The notes: generated by a model from the letters alone, not told the origin. Shown: positions 17,689 through 26,960, counted from the stretch's first letter. The stretch: 51,212 bases of DNA from an uncultured Lachnospiraceae bacterium (GCA_910577735.1 CAJTOO010000023.1:1-51212), one strand, 5' to 3'. A program made the numbers and translations.

Positions 17689-19929
17689 ATGTGGAAAACA
17701 TATTCGGCGGGCTATTTGAAGCATAACCGGGCCATATGCGCCTCGGTCATGGCGGCGGCCTTTATTGCCGCTTTGTTTTTGTCCTTTCTTTGTGGGCTGT
17801 TTTATAATTTCTGGCAGGATGATATTGCAGGTGTGATAGAGGAAGAGGGCGCCTGGCATGGAAGGATTTTGGGAGAACTTGACGAGGAGGATATTTCTTT
17901 TATCAGTGGCCTGCCTCATGTGGAGCATGTATCTGTACAGGAAGAACTGTCTGGAGAAGCAGGGGCAGTGGTAGAGATTATCTTTAATCCGGTAAGAGCA
18001 ATCTTAACGGATATGCCGTTTATTACAGAATCCCTTGGTCTGGAGGAGGAAGCGGTTTCATATCATTATCGGCTGTTGGCATTGTATTTTGTGCGGATTC
18101 CAGGAGATGAATCACCGAGACTTATAATGCCTTTTTATCTGGCAATTGTTGCGGCTGTCTGCATTTCTATGATACTGGTGATTTATAATGCCTTTGCATT
18201 TACCATGCATTCACGGGTTCACCAGTTCGGGATTTTTGCAAGCGTGGGAGCTACACCATTACAGATTAGAATCTGTCTCTTGCAGGAAGCCTTCTACATG
18301 ACGATGGTGCCCATACTTTCCGGGATCATGGCGGGGGCAGTTCTTTGTTGGTGTGTATTTGAGGCGATCATGAGGATGGCAGAGCAGATTGTGGGAGGAC
18401 GGCGGGCCCAGTTTCTGTATCCGCCGGGCATACTTGCCGTGACGATGCTGGTTTCCTTGCTGACCGTGCTTGCGGCGGTCTGGAGGCCGGCCAGGAGGAT
18501 GAGCCGTATGACGCCCTTAGAGGCGATTCGGGGAAGCAGTGAGATGCAGCTTGTGAAGAGAAAGCATTCTCCCATTTTATGTTTCTTGTTTGGTATGGAA
18601 GGGGAATTGGCAGGGAATGCCCGAAAAGCTCAAAAAAGAGCGTTTCGTACGAGTACCATATCTCTTACCATGTCTTATATAGGATTTATGCTGATGCAGT
18701 GTTTCTTTACCCTTTCCGATATCAGTACGGAAGAGACTTATTTTGCCAGATATCAGGATGCCTGGGATATTATGGTGACTGTGCCGGATACAGGGATTGA
18801 TAAGATTGCATATAACGATATGAGAGAACTGCGAAAACTGTCTGGTGTAAAGGATGTGACGGTGTACCAGAAAGCAGAGGCGGCCTGTAAGATGCCGGAG
18901 GAATGGTTAAGTGATGAACTTATGTCCCTTGGCGGGTTGGAAGCGCTGACAGAGGAAAGTATCACTCGGACAGAGGGAGCACTGATGGCTGAAGCGCCGG
19001 TTTTGGTATTGGATGATGAAAGTTTTCGGCAGTATTATGAACAGACTGCCGGAGAGGAAGAAACCGTTTACACAGGAGAACGGGACACCGTCAGTTCCGT
19101 CCAGGGAACTATTGTCATCAATCGTGTGTGGGACAGTCTGCATAGTAATTTCAGAGACAGAGTATATGTTCCTTTTGTGCAGGAAAATCAGGACACCCTC
19201 ATGCTGTGTGCGGCAGGGGAAGATAAGGAAACGATGGCAGTTTCCGTTTTGGCGTACACGGCGCAAACACCGCTTCTGCGGGAGGAATATGCAGACTTTG
19301 CGCTGGTGCAGATTATGCCGCAGTCTTATTGGGCACAAATAAAGGCACAGATAGGCGGAGTAGAACAGGATACCTATATTCGTCTTTTGACGGATGAGAA
19401 TCTTTCTCTGGAGGAATTGACACAACTGGAGCAGAAAGCGAAGCAGATTCTCAGCGCATCCTATCCTGTAGAGAGTGAAAATCGTCTGCAGGAAAGAATC
19501 AGCAACGACCAGATGATCGGTGGTTATAAGCTTGTGCTGGGTGGCTTTTGTGTACTGCTGGCAATCATTGGTGTTGCCAATGTATTCTCTAATACGCTGG
19601 GATTTCTGCGTTTGCGAAAGAGAGAGGTCGCACGGTATCTGTCAGTGGGGCTTACGCCGGGTGGTGTAGCAAAGGTGTTTGCCTTGGAGGCATTGGTGAC
19701 CGCCGGAGAGCCGGTTCTGATTACGCTTCCCTTGGTTACGGTATTGACATGGGCGATGATCAAAGCCAGTTTTTTAGAGCCGATGGTGTTTATCAAAAGA
19801 GCACCGTTTGGCCAGATTATGATATTCATCATGTTGATTTTTGGGTCTGTGGCGCTGGCCTATTATCTTGGGGGAAGAAAGGTGCTTCGTTATCATATTT
19901 CCGAGGCGCTGCGGAATGATGTAGTATAA
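17689..19929 (+). CDS. FtsX-type ABC permease, probable antimicrobial-peptide resistance exporter
   Basis: A long permease with about eight transmembrane helices in two FtsX blocks. Helix 1 is at about 20-42. A first outside loop of about 100 residues is followed by three helices (to about residue 275) and a fifth at about 320. A second outside domain of about 260 residues and three C-terminal helices complete it. Mechanical FtsX/MacB-type permeases do not pump through the bilayer in the classical way; they move substrate on the outer face. With the kinase and regulator this makes a four-gene peptide-antibiotic response module. ATG 17689 is preferred over GTG 17680, because the GGTGA that contains the ATPase stop is then the ribosome binding site. 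Confidence 0.88.
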   Translation: MWKTYSAGYLKHNRAICASVMAAAFIAALFLSFLCGLFYNFWQDDIAGVIEEEGAWHGRILGELDEEDISFISGLPHVEHVSVQEELSGEAGAVVEIIFNPVRAILTDMPFITESLGLEEEAVSYHYRLLALYFVRIPGDESPRLIMPFYLAIVAAVCISMILVIYNAFAFTMHSRVHQFGIFASVGATPLQIRICLLQEAFYMTMVPILSGIMAGAVLCWCVFEAIMRMAEQIVGGRRAQFLYPPGILAVTMLVSLLTVLAAVWRPARRMSRMTPLEAIRGSSEMQLVKRKHSPILCFLFGMEGELAGNARKAQKRAFRTSTISLTMSYIGFMLMQCFFTLSDISTEETYFARYQDAWDIMVTVPDTGIDKIAYNDMRELRKLSGVKDVTVYQKAEAACKMPEEWLSDELMSLGGLEALTEESITRTEGALMAEAPVLVLDDESFRQYYEQTAGEEETVYTGERDTVSSVQGTIVINRVWDSLHSNFRDRVYVPFVQENQDTLMLCAAGEDKETMAVSVLAYTAQTPLLREEYADFALVQIMPQSYWAQIKAQIGGVEQDTYIRLLTDENLSLEELTQLEQKAKQILSASYPVESENRLQERISNDQMIGGYKLVLGGFCVLLAIIGVANVFSNTLGFLRLRKREVARYLSVGLTPGGVAKVFALEALVTAGEPVLITLPLVTVLTWAMIKASFLEPMVFIKRAPFGQIMIFIMLIFGSVALAYYLGGRKVLRYHISEALRNDVV

Positions 19930-19958
19930 TCCATCCTTCTTTTTCAGGAAAAGAGGTG

Positions 19959-20010
19959 TTGACTTTAGTATGAAATCGTACTATAATGCAGTAAGTACGA
20001 TTTCATACTA
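19959..20010 (+). promoter_or_regulatory. promoter with two MarR-type operators
   Basis: TTGACT (19959-19964), 17 bases and TATAAT (19982-19987) form a near-consensus promoter for the MarR-MATE pair. TAGTATGAAATCGTACT (19966-19982) fills the spacer and its exact reverse complement lies at 19994-20010 over the start site. Each arm is itself a near-palindrome, AGTA-YGA-WW-TCR-TACT, so there are two 16-bp dimer sites in opposite orientation. This suggests autorepression by the MarR protein. The same 17-base arms followed by TATATTTTTTT could also end transcription arriving from the ABC permease gene. Confidence 0.75.
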
Positions 20011-20078
20011 TATTTTTTTGTGCTGCCATTTACAGTATACGGGTACAGCCCCCGCACTGGGAAAGGAGTAGGATAGAT

Positions 20079-20534
20079 ATGATTTCAAAAGAAATGAAAC
20101 GCGTTAATCATCTGATTGGAGAGATAGATGCGGTATATCATGAAATAGCATGGAAACTGGGGCTCTCAGACAGCGTCTTTGAGATTCTTTATACCATTTG
20201 CAATTATGGAGACAGTTGTATGTTAAAAGATATCGGCCGCAATTGTGGCCTTAGCAAACAGACGATTAATTCTGCCCTGCGGAAGCTGGAGAAAGAGGGT
20301 ATTGTTTATTTGGAAGCGGTGGATTCCAGACATAAGAAGGTGTGTTTGACAGAAGAAGGCAGAAGTTTGACCAGACGGACTGCGGAATCTGTGATTGAGG
20401 CAGAGAATCAGATACTGGCATCCTGGCCTCAGGAGGATGTGGAGACTTATATTGCTTTGATCAGGCGGTATTTACTGGCGCTTCAGGAGAAGGCAAAGAA
20501 CCTGCCGGACATTTCAGAAGGGAGGAACTCGTGA
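20079..20534 (+). CDS. MarR-family transcriptional regulator
   Basis: A 151-residue winged-helix repressor. The DNA-binding core is SCMLKDIGRNCGLSKQTINS (about residues 47-66) and the wing is LEAVDSRHKKVCLTEEGR, with the family's D-x-R. Long terminal helices should form the dimer. Paired with a MATE pump, it resembles MepR of the staphylococcal MepR-MepA system, in which the repressor binds cationic drugs and releases the pump promoter. That ligand behaviour is inferred. ATG follows AAAGGAG, and the stop overlaps the MATE start. Confidence 0.93.
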   Translation: MISKEMKRVNHLIGEIDAVYHEIAWKLGLSDSVFEILYTICNYGDSCMLKDIGRNCGLSKQTINSALRKLEKEGIVYLEAVDSRHKKVCLTEEGRSLTRRTAESVIEAENQILASWPQEDVETYIALIRRYLLALQEKAKNLPDISEGRNS

Positions 20535-21859
20535 TGATACAGTTATCGGATCATTTTAATTGCCGCCGCTTGCTGCGCTTTACGGCTCCTTCCATCATCA
20601 TGATGGTATTTACCTCAATCTATGGCGTAGTGGACGGTTTTTTTGTGTCCAATTATGCGGGAAAGACACCTTTCGCGGCGGTCAATTTCATCTATCCGTT
20701 TCTGATGATTTTAGGCTGTGTGGGATTTATGTTCGGCACTGGCGGCAGCGCGCTGATTGCGCTTACTCTTGGGATGGGAGATAAGAAAAAGGCCAACGAA
20801 GTATTTTCCCTGATTGTCTATACAGCGGCGGTCTGCGGCCTGGTATTTGCCCTGTTGGGATTTGTGTTTGTCCCTTCGGTAGCTGTGCTTTTGGGAGCGG
20901 ACGGACAACTTTTGCAAGACAGTATAAGTTATGCCAGAATCTGTCTTCTCGCACTGCCCTTTTTTATTTTGCAGTTTGAGTTTCAATGTCTGTTTGTGGC
21001 AGCGGAGAAACCAAAGCTTGGTTTGTATGTGACGGTGGCATCCGGCCTTACCAATATCATTCTGGATGCTTTGTTTGTGGCAGTATTTCATTGGGGACTA
21101 AAAGGAGCGGCTGGGGCTACGGCGCTCAGTCAGTTTGTGGGCGGTGTGATTCCCCTCTGGTACTTTGGCCGTGAAAATACCAGTCTTTTACGGCTTGTGA
21201 AGTGTAAGTTTGATAAAGGCGTGTTATGGAAGACATGTACCAATGGTTCCTCCGAACTGATGAGTAATGTATCCGCATCACTTGTGAGTATGCTCTATAA
21301 TATGCAATTGATGAAATATGCAGGTGAAAATGGGATTGCTGCTTATGGCGTGCTGATGTATGTGTGTTTTGTTTTTCAGTCTGTTTTCATCGGTTATGCG
21401 GTTGGCGTGGCACCGGTGATCGGTTATCATCATGGCGCACACAATCAGGATGAATTAAAAGGATTGTTAAGAAGAAATATTTTGCTGATTGGCGTGTTCT
21501 CTGTTCTCATGTTTGGTGCAGGACAAGTATTGGCTAAGCCTCTTTCCATGTTGTTTGTTGGCTATGACAAGGAGCTTTTGCAGATAACGATACATGCTTT
21601 TATGATATTTTCATTCGCCTTTTTGTTCTCGGGATTTGCGATTATGGGATCTTCTTTCTTTACAGCCTTGAATGACGGATTGACATCAGCACTGATTTCC
21701 TTCTTGCGGACGTTGGTTTTTCAGTGTGCGGCAGTTTTGATCTTCCCGGTCTTCTGGGGCATAGAGGGAATATGGTTATCCATTGTGGCAGCGGAAGTAA
21801 TGGCGGTATTGGTGACAGTGTTATTTCTGTTTGGGAAACGTAAAAGATATCATTATTAA
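20534..21859 (+). CDS. MATE-family multidrug efflux pump (MepA-like)
   Basis: A 441-residue integral membrane protein with about twelve helices in two six-helix halves. SIIMMVFTSIYGVVDGFFVS at the N-terminus is characteristic of MATE proteins of the MepA branch, which export cationic drugs in exchange for Na+ or H+. ATG 20534 overlaps the MarR stop (TGATG), with GGGAGG eight bases upstream; an in-frame GTG at 20531 is less likely. Translational coupling to the repressor and the shared double-operator promoter indicate induction by its own substrates. Confidence 0.92.
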   Translation: MIQLSDHFNCRRLLRFTAPSIIMMVFTSIYGVVDGFFVSNYAGKTPFAAVNFIYPFLMILGCVGFMFGTGGSALIALTLGMGDKKKANEVFSLIVYTAAVCGLVFALLGFVFVPSVAVLLGADGQLLQDSISYARICLLALPFFILQFEFQCLFVAAEKPKLGLYVTVASGLTNIILDALFVAVFHWGLKGAAGATALSQFVGGVIPLWYFGRENTSLLRLVKCKFDKGVLWKTCTNGSSELMSNVSASLVSMLYNMQLMKYAGENGIAAYGVLMYVCFVFQSVFIGYAVGVAPVIGYHHGAHNQDELKGLLRRNILLIGVFSVLMFGAGQVLAKPLSMLFVGYDKELLQITIHAFMIFSFAFLFSGFAIMGSSFFTALNDGLTSALISFLRTLVFQCAAVLIFPVFWGIEGIWLSIVAAEVMAVLVTVLFLFGKRKRYHY

Positions 21860-21931
21860 ATGGAAATGGACTTTCTCTCACCTGTTTATGCGGTATATGC
21901 AGCATTTGATATCCTGTGAAGTATTGAGTTC

Positions 21932-21960
21932 TTTACAAAAAGGAATAAATAGGGTAGGAT
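21932..21960 (+). promoter_or_regulatory. candidate promoter of the PilZ gene cluster
   Basis: TTTACA (21932-21937), 17 bases and TAGGAT (21955-21960) lie 70 bases before the PilZ start in an otherwise empty gap. The -10 is imperfect. Confidence 0.45.
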
Positions 21961-22029
21961 AAAGAAAAATGGGAAAACGCAAAATAGGATAATAGGTTGC
22001 GAGAATTGTGGAAGAGGAAGGGATATAAA

Positions 22030-22371
22030 ATGGAAGAGAGAAGAAAGAACAGAAGATTAGGACTTACTTCCCGATTACTGCTTAAAAGACTGGATCAGGA
22101 TGGAGGAGCAGAGGAACTCCAGATTGATGTGGCTGATGTCTCTAAAACTGGTGTTGGTTTTGTGTGTAAGGAGTCGCTGGAGATTGGTTCTGTATATGAG
22201 TCATACCTGACAATCTGGACCAAAGAGGTGTTGCATGCGTTTATAGAGGTCATTCGCATGGAAAGGAAAGAAGACGGCAGTTTCTTTTATGGGGCAATCT
22301 TTATTGGCATGTCGGAGACAGAAGCCGGGAGGATTGAGACTTACAGCACCATAGAAAATATGAGCAGATAG
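22030..22371 (+). CDS. PilZ-domain protein, probable c-di-GMP receptor
   Basis: A 113-residue single-domain protein. The two halves of the PilZ c-di-GMP site are present: RRKNRR near the N-terminus (RxxxR) and DVSKTGVGF about 36 residues later (D/N-x-S-x-x-G). Single-domain PilZ proteins bind cyclic di-GMP and relay it by protein contact, for example to motility, surface or export machinery. ATG 22030 is preferred, with GAGGAAGGG seven bases upstream; a TTG at 21997 would add eleven residues without benefit. The next gene begins 15 bases later, so the pair is probably co-transcribed. Confidence 0.85.
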   Translation: MEERRKNRRLGLTSRLLLKRLDQDGGAEELQIDVADVSKTGVGFVCKESLEIGSVYESYLTIWTKEVLHAFIEVIRMERKEDGSFFYGAIFIGMSETEAGRIETYSTIENMSR

Positions 22372-22386
22372 AGAGAAGTTGTTGCA

Positions 22387-22881
22387 ATGAAGGGAAAGAA
22401 AAACAGAAATATCGGTCTCGAGATTGTTGTGATTACAGCCTCGGTTCTGGGGCTTATGATGCTTCTGTATTTTGTGATGATTGTATCTTTTCAAAACGGG
22501 AGCGTCTCTTCGGATGTTACAAGCAGGCTTGCCGGGCAGATTGCCCGGCGTATTTTTACGCAGCCCACATCAGACCAAATCATGACTACGGAACTGATGA
22601 TACGTTATGGGGCACATCTGGGACTGTTTTTTGTGGTGGGTCTGGTGACCACTTTTGTCAGTATGGTGATATTCCGCAGATATTATCGTATTCTTGGGGT
22701 GATAGGAGCAGGAGCAGTATGTTATCTGTTGGCTTACTATACGGAATATTATAAGCAGTTTGTGGAGGGCAGGCATTTTAACCAGTCAGATGCCACACTC
22801 AACTGGTACGGCAGTGTGGCGGGGATAGTCTGTATGGTAGGTTCCTATTTGTTGAACCGGCTGCTGGTGAAGCTTACGTGA
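22387..22881 (+). CDS. VanZ-like small membrane protein
   Basis: A 164-residue protein with four hydrophobic helices (about 10-32, 76-97, 100-118, 140-158). Two segments recall the VanZ family: TELMIRYGAHLGLFFVVGL, resembling the conserved K/R-x-x-H-x-x-E/L helix, and QFVEGRHFNQSDATLNWYG, resembling the F-V-x-G-R...D-x-x-x-N stretch. VanZ-like proteins are linked to teicoplanin resistance and cell-surface processes, but most have no proven role. The match is by eye and the family is divergent. Confidence 0.6.
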   Translation: MKGKKNRNIGLEIVVITASVLGLMMLLYFVMIVSFQNGSVSSDVTSRLAGQIARRIFTQPTSDQIMTTELMIRYGAHLGLFFVVGLVTTFVSMVIFRRYYRILGVIGAGAVCYLLAYYTEYYKQFVEGRHFNQSDATLNWYGSVAGIVCMVGSYLLNRLLVKLT

Positions 22882-22944
22882 AAGGAAGCAGGCCCAAAAT
22901 AGAGATATTTTAATCAAAGTAAGGCAGTGAGGGGATGTCAGAAG

Positions 22945-24384
22945 ATGAGAAAGAAGAAGTGTGTAAGTGGGACAAAGACAGTCAGAAAGAAAATGCTTAT
23001 CGGCATGCTTTTGTGTCTGGGTATGACAGTCATCTGGGGGTGCGGTAAAGATGGCGGCAAGGATGAGATAAAAGAAAAAATCCAGGAGCAGGGTACAGAA
23101 GCAGATTATGAGGAGCAGAATATAGAGGATATGGATGATGCCGTGACAAATACGGCAGAATCTGAATCGGCCAAGGGCGAGTCAACGCAGATTCAGGAAG
23201 AGACATCCGTTAGAGAACTTTCAGAGGAGATGCAGCAGGAAATCAATTACGCTAAAACAAGGCACTATTATGGAGATATTCTGTCCGGGCTTTTATGGGC
23301 CGGAGAATTGCCGGGCATGCAGGTGGAAATGAATGATGACTTTTATGATACCGTGAGGGATAATCGTTTTGCAGTAACGGATATAGACAACGATGGCAGG
23401 GAGGAACTGCTCATTTCTTACAGCACGGCCTCTATGGCAGGTATGTTTCTGGCGGTGTATGATTATAATCCTTCTACCAATCAGTTGAAACAGCAATTGT
23501 GCTTGTATCCCAGCCTCTCCTTTTATGACAATGGAATGATTAAGGCAGAGGCGTCCCATAATCACTCCAGGGGAGAATTCTGGCCATTTGGCTTGTATCA
23601 GTATCAGAAAGACAGCGATACCTATGAGATGGTGGCATCTGTAGACACCTGGGATAAGGAATTTACGGATTCCTGGGGCGATGGACAGCCGTTTCCGGAG
23701 GAACTGGATGTGGATGGAGACGGTGTGCTCTACAATATCCAGAGGGGAAACAATCCCGCTTATGAATATGCCGACTATAAATACAATCAGAGTGACTATG
23801 ATGTCTTTTATCAGACTATGATGCAGGCAGCCGATGGCGCAGGCGTCACCGCAGATGAGATACAGATTGACTTTATCCCTCTGACCTATGAGTCTTTCAA
23901 GGAGTATACGCCTGCATATCTGAGGCTGCTGCATGAGGCTGGACGAAGGGAGTCTGATGTCGATCAGACGGACATTGGATTTCTGTTTTTGGAAGAGGAG
24001 AGAACGCTTTATGAGGTAGAGCAGTTCCTTTCAGAGCAATACGGTGTGGTCATTGTATCACAGGAAGAGGAGTATGACGATTTCATGACCGGCACGTATC
24101 GAGATAAACAGATATTTGAGTTTATCCATCTTGACGGCGGGGATCTTACGTACAGGAATGAGAAAATAGAGGATATCACAATATTTGGTATCTATCCGGG
24201 GATGCATGTGGATAAAGCATGGGAAAGACTGACGGCATATGGTTTCTATGCGAATCCGGATGCTGAGACAGAAAACAGCCTGATCACAGGAGTGGGAATG
24301 GGAAACCGGAGTATTTACTTTGAAGCGGAGGATCAGATCATTAACAATATAACAGTTCGTCCTTATTGCAAATATACGGGGTGA
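22945..24384 (+). CDS. hypothetical lipoprotein with calcium-binding-like Asp loops
   Basis: A 479-residue surface lipoprotein: a basic N-terminus, a hydrophobic stretch and WGC as lipobox, followed by a Glu-rich linker to about residue 95. Two Asp loops, TDIDNDGREELLISY and LDVDGDGVL, resemble D-x-D-x-D-G calcium sites of the FG-GAP/EF-hand-like type seen in many clostridial surface proteins. The last 75 residues (from about IYPGMHVDKAWERL) resemble the short helical repeat domain common at the end of such lipoproteins. I do not know its function. ATG 22945 is preferred to GTG 22927, because AGGGG lies about ten bases upstream of it. Confidence 0.7.
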   Translation: MRKKKCVSGTKTVRKKMLIGMLLCLGMTVIWGCGKDGGKDEIKEKIQEQGTEADYEEQNIEDMDDAVTNTAESESAKGESTQIQEETSVRELSEEMQQEINYAKTRHYYGDILSGLLWAGELPGMQVEMNDDFYDTVRDNRFAVTDIDNDGREELLISYSTASMAGMFLAVYDYNPSTNQLKQQLCLYPSLSFYDNGMIKAEASHNHSRGEFWPFGLYQYQKDSDTYEMVASVDTWDKEFTDSWGDGQPFPEELDVDGDGVLYNIQRGNNPAYEYADYKYNQSDYDVFYQTMMQAADGAGVTADEIQIDFIPLTYESFKEYTPAYLRLLHEAGRRESDVDQTDIGFLFLEEERTLYEVEQFLSEQYGVVIVSQEEEYDDFMTGTYRDKQIFEFIHLDGGDLTYRNEKIEDITIFGIYPGMHVDKAWERLTAYGFYANPDAETENSLITGVGMGNRSIYFEAEDQIINNITVRPYCKYTG

Positions 24385-24388
24385 TACA

Positions 24389-24418
24389 ATAAAAGGGGGC
24401 AATTACAAGGAATTGCCC
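24389..24418 (-). terminator. terminator of the aroA-tyrA operon
   Basis: GGGCAATT (24397-24404) and AATTGCCC (24411-24418) form a perfect stem. Read on the minus strand it is followed by CCTTTTATT, so it serves the minus-strand aroA gene. On the plus strand no T-run follows. Confidence 0.75.
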
Positions 24419-24424
24419 GCATGG

Positions 24425-25699
24425 TCAGCAGGTAAGTCCTGCCAGATCTTTATAAAATGCAGGGTAGCTGATGGTCACCACATCGCTGCCCTTTATTTGT
24501 GTCTCGCCATCGGCAATGAGAGAGGCAATGGCAAAACTCATGGCGATGCGGTGGTCTAAATGAGAGTCGATCACAGTGCCGTGAAGCGGGGCGCCGCCGT
24601 TTATGATCATGCCGTCATCAGTTCCTGTGATGTCACAACCCATGGCATGCAGATACTGAACCATCACATCGATACGGTTGGATTCTTTTACTTTCAGTTC
24701 TGCTGCATCGCGGATGGTGGTGGTACCTTCTGCACAGGCGGCCATGATATTGATGATGGGCAGTTCATCGATCAGCGTGGGAATGATGTCACCTGCAATC
24801 GTAATACCGTGCAGGGAGCTGTGTTTCACCAGAATGTCAGCAACCGGTTCGCCGTCATTTTTGATGTTTAAAAGTGATATATCACCGCCCATTTCCTGAC
24901 AGACTCTCAGAATACCGTCTCTGGTAGGGTTGATGCCTACATTGCGGATTAAGATTTCTGAGCCCGGAACAATCAGACCGGCTGCGATAAAATAAGCTGC
25001 GGATGAAATATCTCCAGGGACATGAATCTTCTGGCCGGCAAGACGGGGGTTTGGCTGTACCGCGGCTGTTCTTTCCTCTGTATGCAGATCGGCGCCGAAA
25101 TGGCGGAGCATGATTTCCGTGTGGTTCCGGCTTACAGTCGGTTCAGTCACGCTGGTCATGCCATCGGCGTAGAGGCCGGCAAGCAATATGGCAGATTTGA
25201 CCTGTGCAGAGGCCACTCTGGATTGATAATGGATGCCGTGCAGCGGACGTCCTGTAATGTGCAGGGGGGCACAATCATTGCCGTTTACGCTGGTGATATC
25301 AGCGCCCATCAGGGATAAAGGTTCCATGATTCGTCTCATGGGACGTTTCTGAATAGAAGCGTCTCCGGTCAGGGTACTTTCAAAGGACTGGCCGGCCAGG
25401 ATGCCGCTGATCAGCCGGGTGGTGGTACCGCTGTTACCCATGTTAAGTACCGATGAGGGCGCGCACAGTCCATGGAGCCCTTTGCCGTGGATTAAGATTT
25501 TCTGCGGTGTGTTTTCAATCTCAATCCCCATATTGCGAAAAGCATCTATGGTGGAGAGACAGTCTGCTCCTTGTAAAAAATTTGTGACTTCTGTAGTGCC
25601 TTTTGCCAGTGAGCCGAACATAACGGCCCGGTGGGAGATGGATTTATCTCCGGGGATGGTGACTTCGCCTCTGAGTGCTTTTACTTTTTTAAAAATCAT
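24425..25699 (-). CDS. aroA: 5-enolpyruvylshikimate-3-phosphate synthase
   Basis: EPSP synthase joins shikimate-3-phosphate and phosphoenolpyruvate in the sixth step of the shikimate pathway. The 424-residue length is normal. LRGEVTIPGDKSISHRAVMF near the start holds the conserved Lys and Ser of the active site. GNSGTTTRLISGILAG and GDASIQKRPMRRIMEPLSLM follow, with KVKESNRID and HLDHRIAMSFAIA near the end. It follows tyrA on the same strand by 24 bases, so aromatic amino acid genes are co-expressed here, although the rest of the aro genes are not in the window. Confidence 0.97.
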   Translation of the reverse strand: MIFKKVKALRGEVTIPGDKSISHRAVMFGSLAKGTTEVTNFLQGADCLSTIDAFRNMGIEIENTPQKILIHGKGLHGLCAPSSVLNMGNSGTTTRLISGILAGQSFESTLTGDASIQKRPMRRIMEPLSLMGADITSVNGNDCAPLHITGRPLHGIHYQSRVASAQVKSAILLAGLYADGMTSVTEPTVSRNHTEIMLRHFGADLHTEERTAAVQPNPRLAGQKIHVPGDISSAAYFIAAGLIVPGSEILIRNVGINPTRDGILRVCQEMGGDISLLNIKNDGEPVADILVKHSSLHGITIAGDIIPTLIDELPIINIMAACAEGTTTIRDAAELKVKESNRIDVMVQYLHAMGCDITGTDDGMIINGGAPLHGTVIDSHLDHRIAMSFAIASLIADGETQIKGSDVVTISYPAFYKDLAGLTC

Positions 25700-25723
25700 G
25701 CTTGTCCTGTACCTTTCTGTGTT

Positions 25724-26821
25724 TCAGTATGTATGGATCTTGTAATCATGTTCTGTCAGAAGATTGACAGCGGCTTCCTTAGCCTTTTTATCATAAAATT
25801 CAATGCGCAAAGCGCCTTCTGCAAGTTCTCGGTTGTGATTGATGCCAATGTTTTTAATGCTTACCTCATGTTGTGCCAATAGAACTGCCAATGTGGCGAT
25901 GGCGCCAGGTTTGTCTGCAATATCCACTGTGAGCACATACTCTGCCTTGATGGGGCCATTGGAACTGTTGGTGAAGGAGTCACGGTAGGTGCGCGCAGTA
26001 TCAAAAAGGTCATAGAGGGCGTCTTCGTTTTGGTTTTCTATATAGGAGGACAATACGGTAAGGTACTGTATATAGGTTTTTAAAAGTGCGGAGATATTGT
26101 CCGTGTTTGTCAGGCAGATCTGCTGCCACATGGTGGGAGAAGAGGAGGCAATCCTTGTGATATCTTTAAATCCGCCAGCCGCGATCATCTTCATGATGCC
26201 ATCCCTGGAATCACAGTTTTTAATCAGATTGACTAAAGAAGCGGCAATCACATGGGGCAGGTGGGAGATGGCAGCGGTCACATAGTCATGCTGTTCGTAA
26301 GTAAGTATCAGCGGAATGGCACCCATGGCAGTGACCAGGTTCTGGTAGGCTGTCACTTTTTCCTGGGGGACCGTTTCTGAGGGAGTCAGGATATAGTAGG
26401 CGTTTTCCAGTAAGGACGCCTTAGCGTTCTGGTAGCCGAACCGTTCGGAGCCGGCCATGGGATGACCGCCGATAAACTGGGATTGGAGATGAAGCGCTGT
26501 AATTTGACGGTGAATGCCAGTCTTAACACTTCCCACGTCTGTCAGAATGGTATCGGGGGAAAGAAAAGGCTTTAAAGTAAGCAGATTGTCATCATTATGT
26601 GAGACTGGCGCACACAAGAACAGATAGTCACAATCGCCAAAGGAAGCGTCGATGGAAGAACAGACGGTATCTATGATCTGTTCCTGTAAAGCCAGATGTA
26701 AAGATGCTGTATTGATATCGTATGCGATCAGCCGGGAGAAGGGGCAATGACGCTTGATCGCTTTTGCGATGGAGCCGCCAATCAGTCCCAGACCGATAAA
26801 ACCACAGGTCAGAGTGCTCAT
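25724..26821 (-). CDS. tyrA: prephenate dehydrogenase with C-terminal ACT domain
   Basis: TyrA oxidatively decarboxylates prephenate to 4-hydroxyphenylpyruvate for tyrosine synthesis. The Rossmann motif CGFIGLGLIGGS is at the N-terminus. Active-site region GGHPMAGSERFGYQNA and the helical dehydrogenase domain follow to about residue 280. From about YVLTVDIADKPGAIATLAVL an ACT domain extends to the end, so feedback by tyrosine is likely. ATG 26821 gives MSTLTCGFIG and has AAAGGTGA eight bases upstream; an in-frame GTG at 26833 lies inside that site. It is the first gene of the tyrA-aroA pair. Confidence 0.95.
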   Translation of the reverse strand: MSTLTCGFIGLGLIGGSIAKAIKRHCPFSRLIAYDINTASLHLALQEQIIDTVCSSIDASFGDCDYLFLCAPVSHNDDNLLTLKPFLSPDTILTDVGSVKTGIHRQITALHLQSQFIGGHPMAGSERFGYQNAKASLLENAYYILTPSETVPQEKVTAYQNLVTAMGAIPLILTYEQHDYVTAAISHLPHVIAASLVNLIKNCDSRDGIMKMIAAGGFKDITRIASSSPTMWQQICLTNTDNISALLKTYIQYLTVLSSYIENQNEDALYDLFDTARTYRDSFTNSSNGPIKAEYVLTVDIADKPGAIATLAVLLAQHEVSIKNIGINHNRELAEGALRIEFYDKKAKEAAVNLLTEHDYKIHTY

Positions 26822-26867
26822 ATGCAGGGTCACCTTTCGTTAAATCATGTTGTGTAAATCCGTTCTT

Positions 26868-26896
26868 ACTATAGCATTTAAGAGGCGGAAAAGCAA
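26868..26896 (-). promoter_or_regulatory. candidate promoter of tyrA-aroA
   Basis: On the minus strand TTGCTT (26896-26891), 17 bases and TATAGT (26873-26868) point toward tyrA, with a predicted start about 40 bases before its ATG. Confidence 0.5.
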
Positions 26897-26931
26897 GGAT
26901 TGCAAAAATTGTGCAAAATCCATAAATGTTA

Positions 26932-26960
26932 TTGAAATTGTTGATGAAATTTAGTAAAAT
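26932..26960 (+). promoter_or_regulatory. promoter of the EF-G-like gene
   Basis: TTGAAA (26932-26937), 17 bases and TAAAAT (26955-26960) precede the EF-G-like gene by about 150 bases, leaving a leader of about 140 nt. The leader has GGCGAA near 26982 and TTCGCC near 27065, which could pair, but no known riboswitch motif was seen. Confidence 0.6.
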
